This document shows positions 15,860-24,173 of a stretch of 64,000 bases of DNA, in pieces. Below the pieces are notes generated by a model that worked only from the letters and a program-made list of their open reading frames with translations, had not been told where the DNA came from and searched no databases. Position 1 is the stretch's first letter, and each line of letters starts with the position of its first letter. The DNA comes from an uncultured Pelagibacteraceae bacterium (GTDB lineage Bacteria > Pseudomonadota > Alphaproteobacteria > Pelagibacterales > Pelagibacteraceae). Position numbers and translations under genes: made by a program. The stretch spans positions 151,638 through 215,637 of the forward strand of contig CACJDW010000002.1 in assembly GCA_902592275.1 (NCBI GenBank), written 5' to 3'.

Positions 15860-16416
15860 AGAGAGTTTTGCTTATTATTTTATTACATTTATCACTATTT
15901 TTTATTATATTTGCATATCAAGCCCAAGCCGAAGAAGAATGGACAATTGATACCTTCAAAGATTTAACTTATGCAAGGGTTTATGGTGAAGTAACACATG
16001 GTGATAGTTTAAACTTTTTTATCTCAAGAAATGATGATTGTTTAAAAGTTTATAATAATTTTACTTTCTATACTTATGAAAAGCCTGGTGACATTAAACA
16101 ATTAATAGATAAGAACATCCCTATTAAATTAAATGGAACTGATTTAACCGCAAATGTAATGAGTGTTTCCCCTTTCTTAATGGGATACAGAGTGTCTTTT
16201 AGCCTTGGTACGTTTCCAATCAGAGATTACATCTACTTCTTAAAAGAATTTTATGATGAATTTCAAAAGTATGAGATTGAAATTGTTGATGGAATAGATT
16301 TCAAGGCAGCAAAATACTTTGATGTTAGAGTTAACAATTGGAAGTTAGATAATCTTGTTCCATCTGTGCTAGAGGCACACAAGAGATGTAAAGAAATTAG
16401 CGATCTGGATAGTTAA
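15856..16416 (+). CDS. Exported protein of unknown function
   Basis: A 186-residue protein with a clear Sec signal peptide: MKRVLL, a hydrophobic core to about residue 22, then a probable cleavage after AQA (residue 25). The mature part begins EEEWTIDTF and looks like a small beta-rich domain (YARVYGEVTHGDSLNF as a theme) with two cysteines, C55 and one near the C-terminus, that could form a disulfide. It is coupled to the cysteine-containing 61-residue gene. No family recognised; periplasmic location is the only supported statement. Confidence 0.7.
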   Translation: MKRVLLIILLHLSLFFIIFAYQAQAEEEWTIDTFKDLTYARVYGEVTHGDSLNFFISRNDDCLKVYNNFTFYTYEKPGDIKQLIDKNIPIKLNGTDLTANVMSVSPFLMGYRVSFSLGTFPIRDYIYFLKEFYDEFQKYEIEIVDGIDFKAAKYFDVRVNNWKLDNLVPSVLEAHKRCKEISDLDS

Positions 16417-16419
16417 TGT

Positions 16420-16452
16420 TTTATCTAAAAATCCTCTAGTTTTTTACCTAGT
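16420..16452 (+). repeat. 33-bp imperfect direct repeat, right copy
   Basis: Right-hand partner of 7033-7065 with two mismatches, starting four bases after the stop of the exported-protein gene. A further short match to its first 12 bases (TTTATCTAAAAA) appears at 16639-16650, just after the 58-bp repeat copy. Confidence 0.7.
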
Positions 16453-16518
16453 TCGTATCTAAAATTTATGAGTCTTAATGCGAATTATTTTTAATTAGTT
16501 TTTAATTATCCGCGTAAC

Positions 16519-16558
16519 TAGTGTGAAGTAGTGTGAGGTAGTGTCAGGTAGTGTGTAC
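16519..16558 (+). repeat. Four tandem 10-bp iteron-like repeats
   Basis: TAGTGTGAAG, TAGTGTGAGG, TAGTGTCAGG and TAGTGTGTAC follow each other without gaps. The array is flanked by CTAGTG (16518-16523) and its inverse CACTAG (16559-16564). A 10-bp period puts each unit on the same face of the helix, which suits a cooperative protein-binding site. The array is too short and the units too small for CRISPR. Confidence 0.75.
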
Positions 16559-16570
16559 CACTAGCACCCC

Positions 16571-16628
16571 AAATAATCGCCAGCTTCCTGAATAATTTTC
16601 CAGAGTTTACTTGCGTTTTCTTTGTTCA
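16571..16628 (+). repeat. 58-bp direct repeat, right copy
   Basis: Perfect copy of 6957-7014 in the same orientation. Left neighbour bases are GCACCCC and right neighbour bases TACAGTTT, unlike those at the other copy, so the identity ends sharply at both sides. Confidence 0.9.
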
Positions 16629-16629
16629 T
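16571..16629 (-). pseudogene. Severed 5' end of a second copy of the 75-residue gene
   Basis: Reading leftwards from an ATG at 16629-16627 the frame gives MNKENASKLWKIIQEAGDYL, identical to the start of the complete gene at 6788-7015, and then runs into unrelated sequence. This is the right copy of the 58-bp repeat. The ATG sits 12 bases after the stop of the gene at 16641, so this copy keeps what looks like the original operon context, whereas the complete copy has a GTG and foreign upstream DNA. Confidence 0.8.
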
Positions 16630-16640
16630 ACAGTTTAGTT

Positions 16641-17108
16641 TTATCTAAAAAATAAATTTTTTCTAATATCTATAATTTCTCTGATCTGTTTGTCTTTAAT
16701 AGCATTCCAAGAAACAAATAAAGTACATAATTGATACAAGGCAAATATCTCATTTTTTTGATTTTGTGATAAATTACTATCTGCTTCAACATAGTTTTCA
16801 AAATAAGAAATTTTATTTCTTGCACAGTTTAAATAATATTTACAAGCATCTGTTACTGTAGCAGTTGACCACCAGTTAGAGTCTCTGAAAAGATTAGATA
16901 TTTCTTGATAGAAAGAACTTGTTTCAGAAATAGTTAAATCTTTTTGAACATTTTCTGAAAATTGATCTAATTCAAATTGAATTAAAGCTAATATCTTTTT
17001 TTCGCTACTTCTCTTCACAAGTAGTTCAATGACATTTTTATATGACATTGATTGGATTTTATTCCAATTTTCAAAAAAATCATTTGGTGCTTTGTTGAGA
17101 TCACTCAT
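16641..17108 (-). CDS. Hypothetical helical protein, about 155 residues
   Basis: Not recognised. The frame is open from 17144, but the ATG at 17108 gives a more natural start, MSDLNKAPNDFFENWNKI. The protein is acidic, helical and free of membrane spans or signal peptide. The DFFENWNKIQSMSYKN opening and helical character are loosely like phasin or PHA-granule-associated proteins; that is only an impression. Its stop lies 12 bases before the severed copy of the 75-residue gene, so these two may once have formed an operon. Confidence 0.6.
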   Translation of the reverse strand: MSDLNKAPNDFFENWNKIQSMSYKNVIELLVKRSSEKKILALIQFELDQFSENVQKDLTISETSSFYQEISNLFRDSNWWSTATVTDACKYYLNCARNKISYFENYVEADSNLSQNQKNEIFALYQLCTLFVSWNAIKDKQIREIIDIRKNLFFR

Positions 17109-17207
17109 ATTTTTTAAAATTTTTAAATTTACTATTGAAATCACACTAAATTAACTATGCCAATATTAACAGTTTTAATTTTAAATTTTTAGTCTAGTGG
17201 AAATTAA

Positions 17208-18635
17208 ATGAAAAAATTATTTATATTTTTATTTATATTTTTAAATATTGTCAATTATTCCAAGTCAGACGATTTCTTTGAAGATATAACTTATCAAATA
17301 TTAGAAAATCAACCTAGATTAAGTTATGGCGTGTCTGTTTCGGACGTAAACAATGATGGTAGCTTTGAATTTATAGTTACTGGATTTGGATTTAATAATT
17401 TAGCCTTAGCTCATAAAAAAGGTATTTTGTTTAATTCAATTGACCAAAGTATATTTGTAGACAAAAATCGTAAAACAATAGGAGTAGCATCTTGTGATAT
17501 TGATCAAGATGGTTATGAGGAAATATATTTTTTAAACACAGACACTTATAGTGGAAACAAAAGATATTCTGACAGATTATTAGATTTTGATGGAAATAAA
17601 TTTTTCGATTTATTTGAATTAGAAATAAACCAGAAAAATTTAAATCTTACAGCAGGTAGATCAGTTGTATGTGTAGACAGAAATGGAAATGGAGCTTATG
17701 GAATATATGTTGCAAATTATGGAGGACCAACAAGATTTTATGAAAAAGATGGAAATGAAATAATAGATAAAGCTTCGAAGCTAGGTATTGATAAAATTAC
17801 TGGAGGAAGAGCAGTTATTTCAGGAAATATTTTATCTGGAAGATCAGATATTTTTGCTGCCAATGAGAGAGGAGAGAATTTTTTATATTATAATAATAGT
17901 GGAAATTTTGTTGAACTTGCAAAAGATTATGCTGTTGATGATACATTTCAAAACGGGCGTGGAACTGCGCTAAGCGATATTTATTATAGAGGTAGATTAG
18001 ATATATTAACTTCAAATTGGGAAGGGCCTCACCGAGCATTTGTTTTAAAAAATGATAAGTTTGTAGACATAGCTGACAAACCATTTAGCGCCCCATCGAG
18101 AATTAGAACAGTAATCTCTGCTGATTTTGATAATGATGGTTATGACGAAGTATTCATGAATAATATTGGTGAGCCAAATAAATTATTTAAGATTTTAGAT
18201 AATGGTGAGTTTAAAGAAATAAATATTCAAAATGCTTTAGAAACTAACGGATTAGGAACAGGAGCTGCAGTAGCAGATATAGATGGTGATGGAATACTTG
18301 AACTTTTAATAGCTCATGGTGAGTCAGGTTATCAACCTTTAACTTTATACAAGGCAAATTCAAAAAATAATGATTATTTAAGAATAAAACCAATTAATAT
18401 TTATGGAGCTCCGGCAAGGGGTGCCACAGTTACACTTATTTCAAATTTAAGAAGTCATTCCAAAACAATAGATGCAGGCTCGGGTTACTTGTGTCAAATG
18501 GAGCCAGTGGCACATTATGGAATTCGAAAAAATGAGAGAAATATTAAAATTTTGGTCACTTGGACAAATGGTAAAGAAGATATTTTTGAAATTAAAAATT
18601 TAAATGAAACATTGGAAATTAAACAAAATAATTAA
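17208..18635 (+). CDS. Exported FG-GAP/VCBS repeat protein with ASPIC/UnbV domain
   Basis: A 475-residue secreted protein of the CRTAC1-like type. A signal peptide (MKKLFIFLFIFLNI, cleavage near residue 20) is followed by five FG-GAP calcium-binding loops: DVNNDG (46-51), DIDQDG (97-102), DRNGNG (157-162), DFDNDG (306-311) and DIDGDG (357-362). An ASPIC/UnbV domain (about 400-465, ARGATVTL and ILVTWTNGKE) ends the protein. Such beta-propellers usually bind other proteins or glycans outside the cytoplasm. The next gene starts within its last 32 bases and is also exported, so they are probably partners. Substrate unknown. Confidence 0.88.
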   Translation: MKKLFIFLFIFLNIVNYSKSDDFFEDITYQILENQPRLSYGVSVSDVNNDGSFEFIVTGFGFNNLALAHKKGILFNSIDQSIFVDKNRKTIGVASCDIDQDGYEEIYFLNTDTYSGNKRYSDRLLDFDGNKFFDLFELEINQKNLNLTAGRSVVCVDRNGNGAYGIYVANYGGPTRFYEKDGNEIIDKASKLGIDKITGGRAVISGNILSGRSDIFAANERGENFLYYNNSGNFVELAKDYAVDDTFQNGRGTALSDIYYRGRLDILTSNWEGPHRAFVLKNDKFVDIADKPFSAPSRIRTVISADFDNDGYDEVFMNNIGEPNKLFKILDNGEFKEINIQNALETNGLGTGAAVADIDGDGILELLIAHGESGYQPLTLYKANSKNNDYLRIKPINIYGAPARGATVTLISNLRSHSKTIDAGSGYLCQMEPVAHYGIRKNERNIKILVTWTNGKEDIFEIKNLNETLEIKQNN

Positions 18636-19335
18636 TCTTTTTATAAAAAAATTTTTGTTAATAATATGTACTGCACTTTTAGTTTTGTCTTATAACTCAA
18701 GTTTAGAAGCACAAGAAAGAAATTATTATCAAGAATTAGTAAATGAGTGGAGTAAAATATTTCCAGATAGAAATAGAAACGCTGCTGGTCCAAAATTTTT
18801 TAAACATATATTAAATAAAGATATTACGTATCAAGAATTTGTAGAGTTTAATAAACTTTATTGTGCTGTATCTGGTTCTTTAATTGATCCTAACGCTGTA
18901 CCTGAAAAAGTATATTTAAAAGAAGTCAACACAAATAAAAAAATTTGTGGGGATTACTACAGATGCTGTATTCCATGTTCTTGTGATGTAATGAAATATT
19001 CAAAAGTTGAAAAAATGAAACATAAATTTAGAGATATCGAAAAAGAGTTTTATGTTTTAACAATTAAAAACCCATGTGGTAAAAAAAATTTTCCAAAACA
19101 AGTAAATAGAGATTACTTTTGTGATGGTGAAAGTTTATCAAAAGATCAAGTTATAGAACTAAATAATAGGCTGGTTATTGGCTTATTTCATAAAGCTAAA
19201 TCTTGCGACAAATCTGAAATTGTCAAAATTGACAATCATCAGGTTACAGGTTTGTTTTGTGAATTTAGAAACAATACGCCTGATGAAGAGTTGCAAAGTG
19301 GGATGGGAGATATTTTTATAAAATTGGCACGATAA
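18604..19335 (+). CDS. Exported cysteine-rich protein, partner of the FG-GAP protein
   Basis: A 243-residue protein with a basic N-terminus and a hydrophobic core (KKFLLIICTALLVLSY, about residues 15-30). A signal peptide cleaved near residue 36 is likely. The mature part has at least eight cysteines, including the cluster YRCCIPCSCDVM (about 119-130) and singles in NPCGKK, FCDGE, SCDKS and LFCEF, which points to disulfides or metal binding in the periplasm. The ATG overlaps the FG-GAP gene by 32 bases; a TTG nearer residue 16 is a possible alternative start. Family not recognised. Confidence 0.7.
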   Translation: MKHWKLNKIINLFIKKFLLIICTALLVLSYNSSLEAQERNYYQELVNEWSKIFPDRNRNAAGPKFFKHILNKDITYQEFVEFNKLYCAVSGSLIDPNAVPEKVYLKEVNTNKKICGDYYRCCIPCSCDVMKYSKVEKMKHKFRDIEKEFYVLTIKNPCGKKNFPKQVNRDYFCDGESLSKDQVIELNNRLVIGLFHKAKSCDKSEIVKIDNHQVTGLFCEFRNNTPDEELQSGMGDIFIKLAR

Positions 19336-19345
19336 TTTAAGAAAA

Positions 19346-20083
19346 ATGAGTAAAGAAAAAAATATTAAAACGTATGAAATTTTTAAACAAGATAGATTTC
19401 TAAGTATTCTTGTTCATTTGTTGACTGGATTTGGAATTGTTGCTGGTTTCTTTGCTTTAATTGCTGTTATGAATAACAACCAAAAAGAGGCCTTTCTTTG
19501 GCTTGGGTGTGCATTTTTAATAGACAGTGTTGATGGGTCTTTAGCTAGAAAATTTAATGTGAAAAAAAATCTACCACATATTGATGGCAAAATGCTGGAT
19601 AGTATAATTGATTTTTTTAACTATGTCATAATACCATCAATAATGATTTATTGGTTTAGGTATGTACCAGACCAGTTTATTTTATTAATTCCTGTAATTT
19701 TGATTTTTATTTCTATTTATTCTTATGTGAATTTGAATATTTTAACAAAAGATAATTACTATAACGGTTTCCCTGCTATTTGGAATGTAATTGTACTTTA
19801 CTTTTATATCTTTGGCACTAGCCAAAATTTTAATCTGATATTTTTAATTTTATTAATATTACTTAAATTTTCTCCTTTAAAATGCATTCATCCTTTAAGA
19901 GTTAAAAAATTCAAAAGTTTATCAATTCTTTTTGCAATCTTTTGGTTCATTACTTCAATTTTGCTAATTTTAATAAAAGATTTGAATATTAACCCAGTAT
20001 ATGAGGTTTTCTTAATGTTGTTATGGGTTGTTTCAAATATTTATTTTATATCTGTAAGTATATTTAAAACATTCAGAAATTAA
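19346..20083 (+). CDS. pcs: Phosphatidylcholine synthase
   Basis: A 245-residue membrane enzyme that condenses CDP-diacylglycerol with choline to give phosphatidylcholine in one step. It carries the CDP-alcohol phosphotransferase signature: DGSLAR followed by DGKMLDSIID (about residues 65-91). The DFFNYVIIP that comes next is typical of Pcs rather than of phosphatidylserine or cardiolipin synthases. About eight hydrophobic segments are visible. It starts 10 bases after the cysteine-rich protein. Use of host- or seawater-derived choline fits alphaproteobacteria. Confidence 0.87.
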   Translation: MSKEKNIKTYEIFKQDRFLSILVHLLTGFGIVAGFFALIAVMNNNQKEAFLWLGCAFLIDSVDGSLARKFNVKKNLPHIDGKMLDSIIDFFNYVIIPSIMIYWFRYVPDQFILLIPVILIFISIYSYVNLNILTKDNYYNGFPAIWNVIVLYFYIFGTSQNFNLIFLILLILLKFSPLKCIHPLRVKKFKSLSILFAIFWFITSILLILIKDLNINPVYEVFLMLLWVVSNIYFISVSIFKTFRN

Positions 20084-20091
20084 TTTATTTA

Positions 20092-21162
20092 TTAAGGGAG
20101 CCAGGAATTATAAAGTTTATTTTTTTTATCTATTGGAATTTCAATAATTTTATTTTGTCTAGATGAGGCATAGACAGCAGTAACAAATTCTAAAGAATTT
20201 CTAGCATCTAATAAAGTTACTTCATCACTAGGAGATCCATCAAGTTTATTTGCAATTTCCTCAAACATACCTGCGTACCATGATTTTGGTTCCTTTACTT
20301 TTGATAGCACTTCATCTATTAGAGATTGAGTTATAGGAGCTCTTGGTAAAAATTCCCATTTATCATCAGCTGGACTATATGGTTTATCTGGTGATGCACC
20401 AGACTCAGCTGTTAATCCCTCAAAACAAAATCGAAGTCTACTAGTATCATTTGCAGCTCCAAGTGTTATTGAGCTTGTAACCAATGTCCCATTTTTCATT
20501 TCAATAGAAAGAGCAGCACAATCCTCTACTTCAATATCATTTACTTTAGTCGATAGATTGGCAAAAACATTTGAAACAGGGCCTAGGATCATAGTAACTA
20601 AATCATGAATATGAATAGAGTGACTTAAAATTGCCCCACCTTGTTCACCTTCCCAAGTTCCTCTCCAAGGTTTTGAATAATAATCTTTACCTCTATTCCA
20701 ATGAGTTTCTAAAGAAGCAACCAATGGTTTTCCAACCAAACCAGATTTGATTAATGCTTTTAACTTTGAAAATCCAAGACCATATCGATATTGAAATACT
20801 GGGAAAATAATCTTACCTGTTGCTTTACTGATCTTTTCTAATTCATCTACCTCTTTAAGACTTGAAACCAATGGTTTTTCACAAATTACATGCTTTCCAG
20901 CTTCCATAGCTTTTTTACAAGCAGAAAAATGCAAATGGGGTGGGAGGCAAATATCAATGATATCAATTTCTTTAACTTTTAATATATCGTCAAAATTTAG
21001 AGAAACTTTTGTCTCAGTATTTGATTTTAATATTTTATCAATAGCTTCCCGAGTTAAACCACATAATGTGTGAACATTAAATCTCTCAGATACTTTTTGA
21101 AAATCTTCAAAATGTTTTGCTCCTATATTGGTTCCAATTATTGCTACTTGATATTTTTTCAT
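20092..21162 (-). CDS. Gfo/Idh/MocA-family oxidoreductase (second of pair)
   Basis: A 356-residue NAD(P)-dependent dehydrogenase. The N-terminal Rossmann motif AIIGTNIGAKH (8-18) and the catalytic-lysine motif CEKPLVSS (K about 96) are clear, and the C-terminal sheet domain includes GGAILSHSIHIHDL with metal- or sugar-contacting histidines. It overlaps the upstream relative by 4 bases (ATGA) and forms an operon with it and a PhyH dioxygenase. Members act on sugars, inositols and other polyols; the substrate here is not evident. Confidence 0.85.
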   Translation of the reverse strand: MKKYQVAIIGTNIGAKHFEDFQKVSERFNVHTLCGLTREAIDKILKSNTETKVSLNFDDILKVKEIDIIDICLPPHLHFSACKKAMEAGKHVICEKPLVSSLKEVDELEKISKATGKIIFPVFQYRYGLGFSKLKALIKSGLVGKPLVASLETHWNRGKDYYSKPWRGTWEGEQGGAILSHSIHIHDLVTMILGPVSNVFANLSTKVNDIEVEDCAALSIEMKNGTLVTSSITLGAANDTSRLRFCFEGLTAESGASPDKPYSPADDKWEFLPRAPITQSLIDEVLSKVKEPKSWYAGMFEEIANKLDGSPSDEVTLLDARNSLEFVTAVYASSRQNKIIEIPIDKKNKLYNSWLP

Positions 21163-22169
21163 TCTTTTTCAGCTTGTTCTTGAGCTTTAATAGCAAGTTC
21201 CATTGAAAGATAAGTAAGATCTTGAGGACATGCAGTTTCTGTTCTGTTTAAAACATCATTAATTAAATTACTGAAGTAGGGTAGCTTAACATTAGAACAA
21301 TCAACATGTTTTACCTCATCATTATTTACTAAATATAAATGATTACCTTTTTCTGATTTTGCTAAGTCTGTATATTTTCTTATTTCAATAAAACCTTTGT
21401 CTCCAAGGATTAACAATCTTCCATCTCCCCAAGTTGGAAGGGCATCTGGAGTAAACCAATCCAGGCGAATATAACCATGCCCACCATTACCAGTAAGGTT
21501 AACCTCACCAAAATCTTGAAAACCAGGCATATCTTTCTTTGTCGTATTTTCTGCTAATGCATGGTTGATTTTTGCTTGCTTTGAGCTTGTAAAAACTAAA
21601 AATTGATGAATTTGGTGAGAACCAATATCGGTAATAATTCCTCCATAACTTTGACGATTATAAAACCAATCAGGTCTTTCATAGTTTCCTTGCCTATGTG
21701 GACCTATACCAATTGTTTGTTTTACTTTTCCTATTTTGCCTTCATTCACTAATTCTTCAGCTTTAGCAACTGCAGCAACGTGAAATCTTTCAGAAAAATT
21801 TATAGACCAGATCTTTCCAGTTTCTTTAACAGTGTTTTTCAAATTATTTAACTGATCTAAGGTAGTACAGCCTGGTTTATCTACCATAACATCTTTCCCA
21901 GCTTTTAAGGCATCTATTGAATGACCAGCTCTATCTACAGGTATCGAAGATATTAAAATCATATCAATAGACGGATCATTTAATATTTCCTCTTTATTTT
22001 CTTTTCTTTTAATATTTGGATATTTTTTATTAAATTCTTGAAGAGTTAAAGGGTCCCCATCTGTCCAGAAATAATTACAGCTACAACCTTCTTTAATCAT
22101 TTCATCTAGCATATCGAAAATATGACCATGATCTATTCCAATTACTCCAAGGTTTAATGTTTTTTTCAT
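21159..22169 (-). CDS. Gfo/Idh/MocA-family oxidoreductase (first of pair)
   Basis: 336 residues. The Rossmann start reads GVIGIDHGHIFDM (8-20), unusual in having histidines where most members have GxGxxG. VDKPGC (about residues 95-100) holds the catalytic lysine, and GGIITDIGSHQIHQF the active-site histidines. It follows the PhyH gene by three bases and runs into the second oxidoreductase. Two different family members in tandem suggest consecutive oxidation steps or two subunits. Substrate unknown. Confidence 0.83.
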   Translation of the reverse strand: MKKTLNLGVIGIDHGHIFDMLDEMIKEGCSCNYFWTDGDPLTLQEFNKKYPNIKRKENKEEILNDPSIDMILISSIPVDRAGHSIDALKAGKDVMVDKPGCTTLDQLNNLKNTVKETGKIWSINFSERFHVAAVAKAEELVNEGKIGKVKQTIGIGPHRQGNYERPDWFYNRQSYGGIITDIGSHQIHQFLVFTSSKQAKINHALAENTTKKDMPGFQDFGEVNLTGNGGHGYIRLDWFTPDALPTWGDGRLLILGDKGFIEIRKYTDLAKSEKGNHLYLVNNDEVKHVDCSNVKLPYFSNLINDVLNRTETACPQDLTYLSMELAIKAQEQAEKE

Positions 22170-22172
22170 TAA

Positions 22173-22997
22173 CTAGTAAGAACCTTTTTGTTTTGAACCT
22201 TTATAAAAAATTTCTTGCAAGTAATCATTTTCTTTTTTTCGAAGTAAAATACTTTCTTCACTCATTAAAGCATTAGTTCTATTTATTATTTCATGATGAT
22301 GATATTTATCCTTTCCTCTTGCAATTTGAACACTATTTTTACCTAAGGTTTGTTTTACGTTTGTGCCTATATAACTTTGAATAACAAATCCTATTCTTCT
22401 ATCATTACTCTTATTTATTCCTGACCCGTGCACTACTCTTGGGTGATGCAAAGACATTTGACCAGCTTTTAGTTCTATAGATTTAACTTCGTCTTCAGGT
22501 ACATTTTCAACTGTTTGTCCTCGAGTAAGCAAGTTGCCTTCATTAAATTTCTCATTGTGATCTTTAATATTTAAATGTGATTTAGGCCACATTTTCATAC
22601 ATCCGTTGTTTTCGTTCGAATCTGTTAATGCTACCCATGCTGTGACCCAATTGTGTGGTTCTAATCCAATGTATTTTGCATCTTGGTGATAACTTACAAA
22701 ACCTTGCTCGTTAGGGTTTTTAATAAATAAAGTAGTGCTACAAACCAAGATGTTTTTTCCAATAATACTTTCTACTGCATCTAAAATTTTTGAATTATGA
22801 ACGATCGAATCAAGTTTTGGTGAAATTAAATGCACATTATATCTTCCTGACTTATCTATTTCATTTGGCATTTTTTTTTCAATCAATTCTATTTCTTCTC
22901 TTGCCTCTAATGCTTCACTACTAGACAAAACTTCAATAGGGGATATGTATCCTTGATCTTCATACTGTTTAAGTTGATTTGATGATAGATAAGTCAT
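22173..22997 (-). CDS. PhyH-family Fe(II)/2-oxoglutarate dioxygenase
   Basis: A 274-residue hydroxylase of the phytanoyl-CoA dioxygenase superfamily. The iron triad is visible as H104 and D106 in YHQDAKY and H190 in RVVHGSG; R200/R201 in NDRRIGF is placed to bind 2-oxoglutarate. WVALTDSNENNGCM and GQMSLHH are typical of bacterial members. It heads a three-gene unit with the two Gfo/Idh/MocA enzymes, so a hydroxylation followed by oxidation of the resulting alcohol is plausible. Family members that hydroxylate phosphonates (PhnY-star, TmpA) exist; a PhnZ-like protein lies 6 kb away. Confidence 0.85.
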   Translation of the reverse strand: MTYLSSNQLKQYEDQGYISPIEVLSSSEALEAREEIELIEKKMPNEIDKSGRYNVHLISPKLDSIVHNSKILDAVESIIGKNILVCSTTLFIKNPNEQGFVSYHQDAKYIGLEPHNWVTAWVALTDSNENNGCMKMWPKSHLNIKDHNEKFNEGNLLTRGQTVENVPEDEVKSIELKAGQMSLHHPRVVHGSGINKSNDRRIGFVIQSYIGTNVKQTLGKNSVQIARGKDKYHHHEIINRTNALMSEESILLRKKENDYLQEIFYKGSKQKGSY

Positions 22998-23044
22998 ATT
23001 ATTTTGAAAAGATTATATGAGCTCAACTATTTCTTCAATAATTT

Positions 23045-23491
23045 ATGGCCGAAGTATTTAAATTAGGAATTACTGCTAACAACAATCAACCCATTAAGGA
23101 AGTAAATTCAATTGAGGTTTTAGCAAATAAAGGAATAGTAGGTGATCGACATTTTCATGATTTTAATGATCCTTACAATCAATTATCTTTAATAGAGTCT
23201 GAAAATATTGATGAATATAATATTAAATTTGGGCTCGATATACCTTACATCAATTTTAGAAGGAATGTTGTTACAAAAGGGATTCAGTTAAACGATTTAA
23301 TTGGAAAAAAATTAAAGGTAGGAAATGTTGAATTAGAGGGAATTGAATTATGTCGACCGTGTCGACATTTGACTGAAATGCTTGATCAAAAAAATATCCT
23401 TAAAGAATTTATGAGAAAAGGTGGACTTAGATGTCAAATATTATCGTCTTCAAAAATTACCGTAGGGGATAAAATTAAATTGTTAGATTAG
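23045..23491 (+). CDS. MOSC-domain protein
   Basis: A 148-residue single MOSC domain, related to the C-terminal domain of Moco sulfurase, which carries a reactive cysteine for sulfur or N-hydroxylated substrates. Supporting pieces are KGIVGDRHFHDF (29-40), NFRRNVVTKG, and ELCRPCRHLTEM with the conserved cysteine near residue 100, ending VGDKIKL. It is transcribed divergently from the PhyH operon. Together with mobA and moeA it suggests active Moco metabolism, but whether it binds Moco is not shown. Confidence 0.82.
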   Translation: MAEVFKLGITANNNQPIKEVNSIEVLANKGIVGDRHFHDFNDPYNQLSLIESENIDEYNIKFGLDIPYINFRRNVVTKGIQLNDLIGKKLKVGNVELEGIELCRPCRHLTEMLDQKNILKEFMRKGGLRCQILSSSKITVGDKIKLLD

Positions 23492-23528
23492 ACAAGTCAT
23501 ATCAAATTCTATATATGCATAAGATTAA

Positions 23529-24173
23529 ATGAACAGACAAAAAAAACTAATCATTGCTTGTGATGGAGAATCAGCAAGTGGTAAAAGCACAGCTGCCAAA
23601 CTTATATCTAAAAAATACAAATTACTTCTAATAAATTCAGGACTTTTATATAGGTATGCTAGCAAGCTAATAATCAAACACAAACCTAAAAATCAAATTA
23701 CATTTGTAAAAAATAAATTTAAAAATATTTCTTATAAAAAAATCTCAAAACAAAATTTACATTCAGAGCAAATCAGCAATCATGTAGCTGGTTTAGCAAA
23801 AATAAAAAAAATTAGAGAAATTGTTAACAAAGTACAAATTTCCATAATTAGAAAAAATAAAAGAATATGTGTTGAAGGAAGAGATATTGCCAGTAAAATA
23901 TTATCAAAAAACCCCAAGTATGATTTAGCATTTTATTTTAAATGTAGTTTAGATGTTGCAAGTTATAGAAGGTGGTTAGATGTTAAAAAGAAATTACCAT
24001 TAAAAGAGGTAAAAAAGTCTTTAAAAAAACGTACTTTAACTGACAAAAACAGAAAGCACAGCCCACTAATTAGAGTTAAAGACTCTATTTTGATTAGATC
24101 AGATCAGCTGACAAAAAAACAAGTTCTGTCAAAAATGTCTAGCTATATAGACAGGTTGAATAATATAAATTAA
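23529..24173 (+). CDS. cmk: Cytidylate kinase
   Basis: Phosphorylates CMP and dCMP with ATP. The P-loop is GESASGKSTAAK (about 13-24), followed by NSGLLYRYAS where the usual form is DTGALYR, and VEGRDIASKI (near 118), the conserved GRDIG-like motif. Arginines in YRRWLD and KKRTLTDKNR fit the lid and CMP-binding part. At 214 residues it is slightly short and lysine-rich compared with the family. It converges with and overlaps the MFS gene end by 4 bases. Confidence 0.83.
   Translation: MNRQKKLIIACDGESASGKSTAAKLISKKYKLLLINSGLLYRYASKLIIKHKPKNQITFVKNKFKNISYKKISKQNLHSEQISNHVAGLAKIKKIREIVNKVQISIIRKNKRICVEGRDIASKILSKNPKYDLAFYFKCSLDVASYRRWLDVKKKLPLKEVKKSLKKRTLTDKNRKHSPLIRVKDSILIRSDQLTKKQVLSKMSSYIDRLNNIN

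Larger units (their letters stand above)
16417..16640. other. Repeat-rich right end of the island
   Basis: These 224 bases contain no complete gene. In order they hold the 33-bp repeat, an AT-rich spacer with two TTTTAATTA motifs, four 10-bp tandem repeats, and the 58-bp repeat. The last of these is the severed beginning of a second copy of the 75-residue gene. Dense repeats with no coding function mark this as a recombination or regulatory end. Confidence 0.7.

Noticed and set aside
16519..16558. Tandem repeat array considered as CRISPR
   Set aside because: Units are only 10 bp, contiguous and without spacers; no cas genes nearby.
17788..17973. Short frames on both strands inside the FG-GAP gene
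   Set aside because: Out-of-frame shadows of a well-supported gene.
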